Shown piece by piece: positions 36,276-43,926 of a DNA stretch of 64,000 bases (within the stretch, counting starts at the first letter, position 1; every line of letters begins with the position of its first letter). The stretch comes from Tenacibaculum pelagium (GTDB lineage: Bacteria > Bacteroidota > Bacteroidia > Flavobacteriales > Flavobacteriaceae): positions 1 through 64,000 of the forward strand of contig NZ_JACGLS010000006.1 in NCBI RefSeq assembly GCF_014062345.1, written 5' to 3'. Below the pieces are notes generated by a model that was not told the DNA's origin, made no database searches, and saw nothing but the letters and a program-made list of their open reading frames with translations. The translations under genes were made by a program, and so were the position numbers.

Positions 36276-37712
36276 TTATTTTTCTTCTGGAGTAGAATTA
36301 CCATCATCCTTAGCATCTTCGACTATTTCTGACGGAATTTCTTTACCTTTTAAATACTCAGGAAGTTGCATTCCTGCCATGTTAAACATTTCTTGTAATG
36401 GTGGAACTGATTTATACATCCCAGAAATAAAGTTCGAGGTAGATGATTTCCCATCTTTCCCTCCTCCGTTTTCCCAAACAGTAACTTTGTCAATTTTAAT
36501 ATTTTTGATTGCTTCAGCTTGAGTTTTTACTAATTCAGGTAGTTTATCAGCAATTAATAATAAGGCAGCGTTTTGAGAATCGTTACCAGCAGCTTTTACT
36601 ATTTGGTCTAAACCAGCAGCTTGTTTGGTTAATACTTCATACAACCCTTCTGCTTCTGCTTGGGCTTTAAATAAAATTGCATCTGCTTCTCCTTTCGCTT
36701 TTCTACGAATTCTTTCAGCTTCAGCTTCAGCATCTATCTCAACTTTACGCTTATCAATTTCTGCAGGTACAATAATATCTGCTACTTGAGAAGAACGTTC
36801 TCTTTCAGCTCTAGCAAGTTCTGCTTCTTTTTCTGCAGCATACGATTCTTCTAATGCTTTTGCAGATTGTACTTTTTCGGCAGCTATTGCTACTCTTTCT
36901 GCCTCAGCTTCTCTTTGACGACGTAATGAATCTGAATTTGCAACGGCAATTTTAGCGGTATTTTCTCCATCTACAGCTTGTGCATTTGCAGCGGCGACTT
37001 GGGTTCTTTCGTCTTGTACAGCATTTGCTTCACCAATAGAACCGTCTCTGTTTTTTTCAGCTACCGATTTACGAGCGGCGTTAATTGCATGAGCTGCAGC
37101 TTCTTTACCTAAAGCTTCGATATAACCTGATTCATCAACAATATCAGTAATATTTACGTTGATTAATTTTAAACCTACTTTTTTCAATTCCGATTCAACA
37201 GATTTAGAAATATTGGTTAAAAATTTATCTCTATCAGAGTTAATTTCTTCAATATCCATTGAGGCAACTACTAAACGTAATTGACCAAAAATAATTTCTT
37301 GTGCTAAATCTTGAATTTCATTTTGCCCTAATCCCAACAAACGTTCAGCAGCATTTTGCATTACACCTGGCTCAGTAGAAATACCAATGGTAAATCTAGA
37401 AGGAACATTTACACGAATATTTTGTTTAGATAGTGCGTTTATTAAATTTACTTCAATTGAAATAGGAGTTAAATCTAAGAATTGATAATCTTGAATTACA
37501 GGAAAAATAAAAGCGGCACCACCATGAATACATTTAGCAGATTGTCCGCCACCAACTTTACCATACACTACTAAAATTCTATCCGATGGACATCTTTTAT
37601 AGCGTTTAACTAAAGTGATAAATAAAATGAAAATAAAGAGGATTGCGATAATGATTCCGATAGGACCTGCGAATCCGTCAATTTGTAATAGTGTTAATTT
37701 TAGCATAGTCAA
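36276..37712 (-). CDS. Flotillin-like SPFH/band 7 membrane protein
   Basis: A 478-residue protein with an N-terminal membrane segment (about 13-35), an SPFH domain (about 55-240; VYGKVGGGQSAKCIHGGAAFIFP is typical) and a long Ala/Glu-rich coiled coil (about 240-400; repeated AEAE segments), as in FloT/YqiK-type flotillins. Flotillins organise membrane microdomains and help with membrane fluidity or protein complexes. Its gene follows an NfeD-like gene after 3 bp, the conserved flotillin/NfeD pairing. The proline/glutamate-rich tail is hydrophilic. Confidence 0.92.
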   Translation of the reverse strand: MTMLKLTLLQIDGFAGPIGIIIAILFIFILFITLVKRYKRCPSDRILVVYGKVGGGQSAKCIHGGAAFIFPVIQDYQFLDLTPISIEVNLINALSKQNIRVNVPSRFTIGISTEPGVMQNAAERLLGLGQNEIQDLAQEIIFGQLRLVVASMDIEEINSDRDKFLTNISKSVESELKKVGLKLINVNITDIVDESGYIEALGKEAAAHAINAARKSVAEKNRDGSIGEANAVQDERTQVAAANAQAVDGENTAKIAVANSDSLRRQREAEAERVAIAAEKVQSAKALEESYAAEKEAELARAERERSSQVADIIVPAEIDKRKVEIDAEAEAERIRRKAKGEADAILFKAQAEAEGLYEVLTKQAAGLDQIVKAAGNDSQNAALLLIADKLPELVKTQAEAIKNIKIDKVTVWENGGGKDGKSSTSNFISGMYKSVPPLQEMFNMAGMQLPEYLKGKEIPSEIVEDAKDDGNSTPEEK

Positions 37713-37715
37713 TTT

Positions 37716-38288
37716 TTATTTTTGTGGTTCAATAATTAATAATCCGTTTGGTGTTACTTCTACTACTGTTATAACAGTTCCTTGTGTTAAATCGGCATCG
37801 TAATCTGTTAAAGCTTCCAACTCTCGTAACGAGTTTTGAACCTTAATATGCACCTTTCCTATTTTAGACCTATTTGCGCCAACAGTTAAATAAACTTCTC
37901 CAATAGCATTTAGTGCATTTTTCATTTTTAAAGTTCCGCTATCTGTTAGCTTACTGATGTAGTAAAATAAAGCAGCCATCGCTGTCATCATTAATAAACC
38001 ACATACTATAGAAATAAACAAAGTAGTTGTTTTTGAGTTTCCTGCATCAATACTAGCTATTCCGCTCCAGCCAAAAATGGTAAAGAATGCTACCATATTT
38101 TTAAAAGTAAAAAATTGAAATCCTGCACCAGTATCTGCATCCATTTCTGCGTCAACATCGCCAATGTCATCACTATCAGCTCCCATGAAAGCACCGATAA
38201 GTACAAAAAGAAAAATTAAAGTTGAAACACTTGTTACAACCCAATACATTTTTTGAAAAGAAGTTAATTCTGAAAACCATTCCATCAT
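37716..38288 (-). CDS. NfeD-like membrane protein with OB-fold tail (YuaF type)
   Basis: A 190-residue protein with about three membrane helices (19-39, about 70-85 and about 90-112) and a C-terminal soluble domain (about 120-190; GEVYLTVGANRSKIGKVHIKVQ ... GTVITVVEVTPNGLLIIEP), which fits the OB-fold of the NfeD family. Such proteins work with flotillins. It begins the two-gene operon and its stop is 3 bp before the flotillin gene. An acidic loop (GADSDDIGDVDAEMDADTG) between helices may face outside and bind cations. Confidence 0.85.
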   Translation of the reverse strand: MMEWFSELTSFQKMYWVVTSVSTLIFLFVLIGAFMGADSDDIGDVDAEMDADTGAGFQFFTFKNMVAFFTIFGWSGIASIDAGNSKTTTLFISIVCGLLMMTAMAALFYYISKLTDSGTLKMKNALNAIGEVYLTVGANRSKIGKVHIKVQNSLRELEALTDYDADLTQGTVITVVEVTPNGLLIIEPQK

Positions 38289-38345
38289 AAAGCAATTATT
38301 TTTTTGAGTTACTAAAAGTATAGAAATTGACGGAAATGAACAATT

Positions 38346-39488
38346 TTATTTCGTCAATAAAACAGAAACGGCATTTCCACCAAAACCAACAGCATTCAGT
38401 AATATTTTAGTAATCTTTTTTGGTTGTTCTTGCTTTTCAGCAAAAGGTACTTCTATAGTTTTTTGATGCTTTAACATCAGAACAGCAAGTTCTAAACTAA
38501 GTAATCCAGAAGTAGCAAAAGTATGCCCGAGTTTCCATTTATTGGTAGTTAAAAATGGAGTTTTGTTACAAAAAACTTTATCAATGGCATTAATTTCTGA
38601 TGAATCTCCCTTTAAAGTACCAGGAGCATGCATAACTATAACATCAACTTCATCGGGAGAAACTGATCCCAAAGCCATTTTCATTGATTTCTGAAAACAC
38701 TCGGCATTATCTGTAACGGAAGTATTGTGTTTTAATATTTCAGTAGCATAACCTATTCCTTCTATATGAGCGATAGCATTTTCTTGTTCTCCTTTTTCTA
38801 AACAAAAAACGGCAGCGGCTTCACCTAAAACCATCGTGTTTTTTGTTTTATTCATATCGAAAGCCTTACAAGGATAATCATCCTTTTCTTTTGAATATAC
38901 TTTTAAAGCTTGCATTTGAGCAATCGTAAAATCAGTTAGTGATGCTTCACTAGCTCCAATTATAAATTTATCTGACATGTCTGCATGTAACCAGGCTATT
39001 CCATTTAATAAAGAATGTAGTCCTGTAGAACAAGCAATTGAATGCGAAATTTCTGGGCCGTTAGATTGTAAATCGTGCGCAACCCAAGATGAAATATTAC
39101 CTAAGGTAGTTGTTGGAGAGCTTAATGTTGATGATTTTCCTGTTTCTAAAAACTCTTTATGATATTTTTCAAATAAAGAAGTTGCCCCTCGTGATGACCC
39201 AATATTGATTCCAAAATTATCTTCAGAACTCCAATTAGTTTTTTCGATGGCTTTTCTAGCAGCAAATAGCGTGTATAAAACCGCATCATCTAACTTCTTA
39301 TACTTATTGTCTGAGTTTCTTATTTCTTCGATAGCCAATTTATCTTCATTAGTTAATTGAGCTACCCAAACATTTTCTTTTAAAGATAGAAAATGTTCGG
39401 ATGTTAAATAGTTCTCCCATATTTTTTCAGGAGTACTACCTAAGGCAGAAACAGAAGCAAATGAAGTTATAGAAATAAGATCTTTCAA
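38346..39488 (-). CDS. Beta-ketoacyl synthase (KAS I/II-type), biotin-neighbourhood
   Basis: A 380-residue condensing enzyme with the Cys-His-His triad of the KAS I/II group: Cys153 (SIACSTG), His287 (MHAPGTLKGD) and His322 (KLGHTFATSG). It is shorter than FabF (about 410) and diverges from it in the N-terminal half, so it is not the housekeeping enzyme. It lies between bioB and the bioF-bioD-bioA genes. A role in building the pimeloyl precursor of biotin is a reasonable inference, as no bioC, bioH or bioW is seen here, but a different fatty acid or arylpolyene role cannot be excluded. Confidence 0.85.
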   Translation of the reverse strand: MKDLISITSFASVSALGSTPEKIWENYLTSEHFLSLKENVWVAQLTNEDKLAIEEIRNSDNKYKKLDDAVLYTLFAARKAIEKTNWSSEDNFGINIGSSRGATSLFEKYHKEFLETGKSSTLSSPTTTLGNISSWVAHDLQSNGPEISHSIACSTGLHSLLNGIAWLHADMSDKFIIGASEASLTDFTIAQMQALKVYSKEKDDYPCKAFDMNKTKNTMVLGEAAAVFCLEKGEQENAIAHIEGIGYATEILKHNTSVTDNAECFQKSMKMALGSVSPDEVDVIVMHAPGTLKGDSSEINAIDKVFCNKTPFLTTNKWKLGHTFATSGLLSLELAVLMLKHQKTIEVPFAEKQEQPKKITKILLNAVGFGGNAVSVLLTK

Positions 39489-39574
39489 TGCACTAAAATT
39501 TTCGACAAAAATAAAGGTAAAATCAAGGATTATGAAGAAAATAAATAGTTATCTTGTATTTAAATTTTAAAAAT

Positions 39575-40024
39575 ATGAAGGAACAACATCAAAAGAGTTG
39601 GTTTAATAGAAATTGGATGTGGGCAGTGCCTGTTGGAGGCTGTGGATGCGGTTGTTTGTTAATTATATTATTCTTTGTTTTTGGTATTGGAGCTGCTTTT
39701 TTTGGAATATCAAACATGATAAGTGAAAGTGAACCTATTGATTATGCTTTTGAGCGAGCTTGTTTTGATAAAGAAGTAATAAATGCTTTGGGAGATGGAG
39801 TAAGAAAATATGGTGTTCCTTCAGGGAATATTTCTTTAAATAATGATGATGGTAAAGTTGATTTTTCAATTCCTATAAAAGGGCAAAAAGGAAAAGGAAC
39901 TCTAGTTATAAGAGGGATAAGATCTAATGGTGAATGGATATACGAAGATTTATATGTTCGTATTAAAGAGACTCAAGAAGAAATTAATTTACTTGAAAAA
40001 GAAAAGGTCTTAGAGAGTATCTAA
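39575..40024 (+). CDS. Coa1-like membrane protein
   Basis: A 149-residue protein with one membrane segment (about 13-40) that contains GGCGCGCLLIILF, followed by a soluble domain (about 45-149; DFSIPIKGQKGKGTLVIRG). The soluble part resembles the Coa1/TIM21-type cytochrome oxidase assembly domain annotated in flavobacteria. I used the ATG at 39575; an upstream in-frame TTG at 39554 would add seven residues without support. Its 3' end overlaps the convergent bioA by 15 bp. Function is inferred from resemblance only. Confidence 0.7.
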   Translation: MKEQHQKSWFNRNWMWAVPVGGCGCGCLLIILFFVFGIGAAFFGISNMISESEPIDYAFERACFDKEVINALGDGVRKYGVPSGNISLNNDDGKVDFSIPIKGQKGKGTLVIRGIRSNGEWIYEDLYVRIKETQEEINLLEKEKVLESI

Positions 40025-41275
40025 AACCTTTTCAATAGTTGAATAAACTTTATCTAACTGTTCTTTTGTAATTACATAAGGTGGTTGAATATAAATAGTG
40101 TTTCCTAATGGTCGTAAGAATACTCCGTCTTTCATAAATAATTTTAACAACTTATCACGTAAAGTACCATAACGATTCGCATTTGTTTTTAAGTCAATCG
40201 CTAAAATTACTCCTTTGCATCTTGTTGAAGTTACCTTCGGATGATTTTTAATTTCCTCTAAAAAGGTTTTATGAGCATTAGAAATATAAGCGATATTTTC
40301 TTGGATTTCTTTTGATTGTAATAATTCAATACTTGCCAAAGCAGCACGACAAGCTATTGGGTTTGCTGAATAGGTATGGCAGTGAAAAAATCCTTTAGCA
40401 ATATCATTACTTAAAAAGGCTTCGTAAATTTCTTCGGTACATGATGTAATCGCCATAGGGACTAATCCAGCAGTTAAAGCTTTACTTAAACAGATAATGT
40501 CAGGTTTTGTAGCAACTTGATCTGAAGCAAAATTAGTGCCTGTTTTTCCAAGCCCTGTCATTACTTCATCAGCAATGTTTAAAATATTATTTTCTTTACA
40601 AAACTTTAAAACTACATCTAAATCTTCTGCTTTATGAATTTTCATTCCTGCAGCTCCTTGAACGAGTGGTTCGTAAATAAACCCAGCAACATTATTCTCG
40701 GAAACAATTTGTTTTAATTGATTTAAAATCGCTTGATTATTTTCTCCATTCGGAACAGGAATACGCTGAATATCCATTAAATAATCTTCAAAAGGACCGT
40801 TGTAAACAGATAGCCCAGAGACAGACATAGCTCCGAAAGTATCTCCATGAAATCCATTTTCAAAAGCGATAAATGTATTACGCTTCTCACCGATATTAAA
40901 ATAGTATTGTAGTGCCATTTTAATTCCAGCTTCAACAGCAGTTGATCCGTTATCGTTAAAGAAAATTCTGTTTTGATTCTTTGGAAGAATTTTAATCAAT
41001 TCTTCAGATAGTTTTACAGCGGGCTCGTGTGTAAAATCGCTAAACATTATTTGATCTAATGTTTGCATTTGGTCGTAAACACGACTTGTAATATAATCGT
41101 TACAATGTCCGAACATACAAGTGTACCAAGATGAGATAGCATCGATATATTCATTTCCGTTTTCATCAGTTAAAATACATCCTTTCGCTTTTACAATCCC
41201 TAAGCTTTCTGGATGTGTTTGATGTTGTTTTAACGGGTGCCATAAGTGTTTTTTATCTCTTTCTTGTAAACTCAT
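40010..41275 (-). CDS. bioA: Adenosylmethionine-8-amino-7-oxononanoate aminotransferase
   Basis: A 421-residue class III PLP aminotransferase. It starts with the BioA-typical HLWHPLKQHQTHPESLGIVKAKG, has IDAISSWYTCMFGHC, FNDNGSTAVE, the PLP aspartate region NIADEVMTGLGKTG and the PLP lysine in LSKALTAG. It forms 7,8-diaminononanoate from KAPA with SAM as amino donor. It is the last gene of bioF-DUF2007-bioD-bioA and overlaps bioD by 4 bases (ATGA). Confidence 0.95.
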   Translation of the reverse strand: MSLQERDKKHLWHPLKQHQTHPESLGIVKAKGCILTDENGNEYIDAISSWYTCMFGHCNDYITSRVYDQMQTLDQIMFSDFTHEPAVKLSEELIKILPKNQNRIFFNDNGSTAVEAGIKMALQYYFNIGEKRNTFIAFENGFHGDTFGAMSVSGLSVYNGPFEDYLMDIQRIPVPNGENNQAILNQLKQIVSENNVAGFIYEPLVQGAAGMKIHKAEDLDVVLKFCKENNILNIADEVMTGLGKTGTNFASDQVATKPDIICLSKALTAGLVPMAITSCTEEIYEAFLSNDIAKGFFHCHTYSANPIACRAALASIELLQSKEIQENIAYISNAHKTFLEEIKNHPKVTSTRCKGVILAIDLKTNANRYGTLRDKLLKLFMKDGVFLRPLGNTIYIQPPYVITKEQLDKVYSTIEKVLDTL

Positions 41276-41880
41276 AACTTATCTTTAAAAAGTTCAGCAT
41301 ATTCCTTAATTACATTTTTATCAAAATAAGGTTCTTCTTCAATTCTTCCAATAACAGGAACTTTTGTCGTTTTTTTAATGATGTCTTCTGTAGTTTTATG
41401 TTCTTCTCCAGAAAAAATTATAGAAACATCAAACCCTTTTTCTTTTAATAAATTAACAGTTAATAAGGTATGATTTATGCTTCCTAAGTAATGACGAGAA
41501 ACCACAATTACCTTATAGTTTGGTTTAATAAGATCTAAAATAGTTTCAGAATCATTTAACGGAACTAATAAACCGCCAGCACCTTCGATAACTAAATTAT
41601 TATTAGTTGAAGGTTCTTTTATATTGTTGATGTCAATCGTAACGTTGTCAATTTCTGCAGCTGCATGTGGACTCATCGGAGTTTTTAATGCATATGAATT
41701 TGAGTGAAAAACTGATTTTGTGTTCGAAATCAATTTTTTAACTTTTTGAGTATCGCAATTATCTAATTCACCTGCTTGCACAGGTTTCCAGTAATCAGCT
41801 TCTAAAGCTTCCGTAACAATTGCAGCAGCAACTGTTTTTCCTACTTCAGTAGAAATTCCGGTTATGAAATATTTTTTCAT
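41272..41880 (-). CDS. bioD: Dethiobiotin synthetase
   Basis: A 202-residue ATP-dependent carboxylase. The P-loop GISTEVGKT at 8-16 is the family variant, with KPVQAGELD, MSPHAAAE and EGAGGLLVPL as further landmarks. It closes the ureido ring of dethiobiotin from 7,8-diaminononanoate and CO2. It is overlapped by bioA (4 bases) and shares one base with the upstream DUF2007 gene, so the three are translationally coupled. Confidence 0.94.
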   Translation of the reverse strand: MKKYFITGISTEVGKTVAAAIVTEALEADYWKPVQAGELDNCDTQKVKKLISNTKSVFHSNSYALKTPMSPHAAAEIDNVTIDINNIKEPSTNNNLVIEGAGGLLVPLNDSETILDLIKPNYKVIVVSRHYLGSINHTLLTVNLLKEKGFDVSIIFSGEEHKTTEDIIKKTTKVPVIGRIEEEPYFDKNVIKEYAELFKDKL

Positions 41881-42257
41881 TAAAAGATTGTTTTACAATC
41901 GTTACAAATTAATTTTCTGCTTTCAAAAAAAGGAAATAACATAAAGAAAAAACTTTTTCTTTGTGGTGGAGCAACTAGTATTCTAGTTGATTTACATTTA
42001 CCACATTGATAAGTGTTTCCATTTTCATCTTTTTCGTATTCTCGAATCTCATTATAAACTATAATTCCTTTTTCTAAATCATTATTATGAATAAGTAGTT
42101 TTACTCCTCCAATAGCTTGACTTAATAAAGGATCAGTGTCAATAGTTTTTTCATCCATTAACATTGTTTTAAACCCTTCAGAATCTAATTTAGATTTTAC
42201 TACCTGAGCTTCGGTCGAATATTCAAAAACTGCTAAAACAGTATAGTCGTCTCTCAT
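41880..42257 (-). CDS. DUF2007-type protein with zinc ribbon
   Basis: A 125-residue cytoplasmic protein. Its N-terminal half (VLAVFEYSTEAQVVKSKLDSEGF, GGVKLLI) matches the DUF2007 fold, related to PII-like small-ligand sensors. The C-terminal third has four cysteines (CGKCKS ... LICNDCK) spaced as a zinc ribbon. It lies between bioF (13 bp upstream) and bioD (1-base overlap), so it is co-expressed with biotin synthesis. A regulatory role is inferred from position; no enzyme activity is evident. Confidence 0.85.
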   Translation of the reverse strand: MRDDYTVLAVFEYSTEAQVVKSKLDSEGFKTMLMDEKTIDTDPLLSQAIGGVKLLIHNNDLEKGIIVYNEIREYEKDENGNTYQCGKCKSTRILVAPPQRKSFFFMLFPFFESRKLICNDCKTIF

Positions 42258-42270
42258 ATATCAATTTTTA

Positions 42271-43395
42271 TTAAACAAAAGTAGCAAGGTTCTCTAAAAC
42301 ATTGGTTATTTCTTTGATTGAATTATAACTATGTAAACAAAAACGCAGTCTTTCTTCTCCTTTAGTTACCGTAGGTGATAAAATGGGTTTTATATCGAAC
42401 CCTTTATTATTTAATTTTTTAGCGATTAATTTTACTTTTTCATTTCCAGAAATCACGCAGCAATGAATTGCAGAATTACTTTCAATAAAGTTTAAATCTA
42501 GTCTGTTTACTTCTTGTTTAAAGAAACTAATGTTTTTTTGAAGTTTTTCTTTTGCTTGATTCTTAGCAAGTTCTTCGTAAGCAAACTTAACCGTAGCTAT
42601 AGAATGTAGTGATAATCCAGTAGTATAAATAAAACTTCTAGCAAAATTAACTAAATACTGATGTAGCTCTTTGCATCCAAGAATAGCTGCTCCGTGACAT
42701 CCCAACGCTTTTCCAAAAGTGATGATTCTTGCAAAAACTGAATTTTCTAAATTTAATTCTTGAACTAATCCTTTATTAAAAACTCCAACAGCATGCGCTT
42801 CATCTACAATAAAATACACATTTGCGTATTTCTTTATTATGTGCGACATAGTCACTAAATCTGGCGAATCACCATCCATAGAAAAAACAGATTCTGTCAC
42901 AACATAAACAGCTGCTGTTTCATTTTTAACACGATTTAGAACTTCGTCTAAATGCGTTAAGTTGTTATGTTGAAATTTATATGCTTTTGCGTTTGATAAA
43001 TTAATTCCGTCTCTAATGGAAGCGTGAATTAACTCATCATATAAAATAATATCACCACGCTGAGGTACCGATGAGAAAAAACCAATATTAGCATCGTAAC
43101 CTGAATTGAAAATTAAAGAGGCTTCAGAATTATGAAATTCAGATAGCTGTTTTTCAACGCTTGTATATAAATTATGGTTTCCAGAAAGTAAGCGGGAACC
43201 AGTAGCTCCGTTTTGCTTTAAGTTATTCTCAATTAAAAATTGATGAGTTCTATCAAAAATAACTTCAGACTTAGCAAAACCTAAATAATCATTAGAAGAA
43301 AAATCAATTAGGTCATTTTTTTTACCTAGACTTCTTAAAGATTCATTGTCTATACGTTTCGATATTTTTCTGTTAAGTTTTTCTGGAAATTGCAT
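42271..43395 (-). CDS. bioF: 8-amino-7-oxononanoate synthase
   Basis: A 374-residue PLP enzyme of the alpha-oxoamine synthase family. It has IDFSSNDYLGFAKS, GATGSRLLSGNHNLYTSVEK, VDEAHAVGVFNKG, the PLP lysine in TFGKALGCHGAAI and a C-terminus LSPTVTKGEERLRFCL. It condenses alanine with pimeloyl-ACP or -CoA, the first step of the biotin ring pathway. It is the first gene of its operon. Upstream there is a near-consensus -7 box overlapping the tRNA terminator. Confidence 0.94.
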   Translation of the reverse strand: MQFPEKLNRKISKRIDNESLRSLGKKNDLIDFSSNDYLGFAKSEVIFDRTHQFLIENNLKQNGATGSRLLSGNHNLYTSVEKQLSEFHNSEASLIFNSGYDANIGFFSSVPQRGDIILYDELIHASIRDGINLSNAKAYKFQHNNLTHLDEVLNRVKNETAAVYVVTESVFSMDGDSPDLVTMSHIIKKYANVYFIVDEAHAVGVFNKGLVQELNLENSVFARIITFGKALGCHGAAILGCKELHQYLVNFARSFIYTTGLSLHSIATVKFAYEELAKNQAKEKLQKNISFFKQEVNRLDLNFIESNSAIHCCVISGNEKVKLIAKKLNNKGFDIKPILSPTVTKGEERLRFCLHSYNSIKEITNVLENLATFV

Positions 43396-43406
43396 AGTGT
43401 AAAAAT

Positions 43407-43439
43407 AAAAAAAGACTTACAATATTGTAAGTCTTTTTT
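43407..43439. terminator. Terminator after the tRNA-Asn genes
   Basis: AAAAGACTTACAAT / ATTGTAAGTCTTTT perfect palindrome with T-runs on both strands. On the minus strand it ends the tRNA-Asn transcript. Confidence 0.88.
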
Positions 43440-43440
43440 G

Positions 43441-43514
43441 CTCCTCTTCTTGGACTCGAACCAAGGACCCTCTGATTAACAGTCAGATGCTCTAACCAAC
43501 TGAGCTAAAGAGGA
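43441..43514 (-). tRNA. tRNA-Asn (GUU), copy 1
   Basis: A 74-nt cloverleaf: acceptor TCCTCTT paired with AAGAGGA, D-arm AGCTCAGTTGGTTAGAGC, anticodon arm CTGACT-GTT-AATCAG, T-arm CTTGG-TTCGAGT-CCAAG, discriminator G. Anticodon GTT reads Asn codons. CCA is not encoded. It lies 69 nt downstream of copy 2 in the same transcript. Confidence 0.96.
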
Positions 43515-43583
43515 ATGTTCTTATAGAACAAAATATGTATGTTGTAGAAATTATCGGCTTCTACGTTGCCTTCAGCATTTTTG

Positions 43584-43657
43584 CTCCTCCTCTTGGACTC
43601 GAACCAAGGACCCTCTGATTAACAGTCAGATGCTCTAACCAACTGAGCTAAGGAGGA
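43584..43657 (-). tRNA. tRNA-Asn (GUU), copy 2
   Basis: Same 74-nt structure and anticodon GTT as the neighbouring copy. It differs only in one acceptor base pair: TCCTCCT with AGGAGGA, so the change is compensatory. CCA is not encoded. It is the first gene after the promoter at 43690-43720. Confidence 0.96.
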
Positions 43658-43689
43658 ATTTAAAACGTATTTGTTTTAAAATGCGAGTG

Positions 43690-43720
43690 CAAATTTAATT
43701 TCTTTTTTGATATCTACAAA
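43690..43720 (-). promoter_or_regulatory. Promoter of the tRNA-Asn genes
   Basis: On the minus strand TTTG, exactly 19 nt, then TAAATTTG: a full consensus promoter about 33 nt upstream of the first tRNA. Confidence 0.85.
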
Positions 43721-43878
43721 CTATTTTCAATAAAAAATGCAGTTAAAAATATTCAATTCTGGTTTTCAAACTTTTAAATTCATGTTTTTAACAAGATAAA
43801 CGCGTTTTTCTAAGAAAAATAAAGAATTGAAGTCGTTAAAAATAGCGTAAAAAAAAGTCTTGTTTTTACTAAAAGTTG

Positions 43879-43886
43879 TACTTTTG
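43879..43886 (+). promoter_or_regulatory. -7 box for sucAB
   Basis: TACTTTTG fits TAnnTTTG and lies 40 nt before the sucA start. The -33 match is poor (a TTG about 16 nt upstream). The rest of the 269-bp gap from the tRNA to sucA shows nothing else I can name. Confidence 0.5.
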
Positions 43887-43926
43887 TCAACATTATTCTT
43901 ATTGATAGAAAAGTATATAAAAATAT

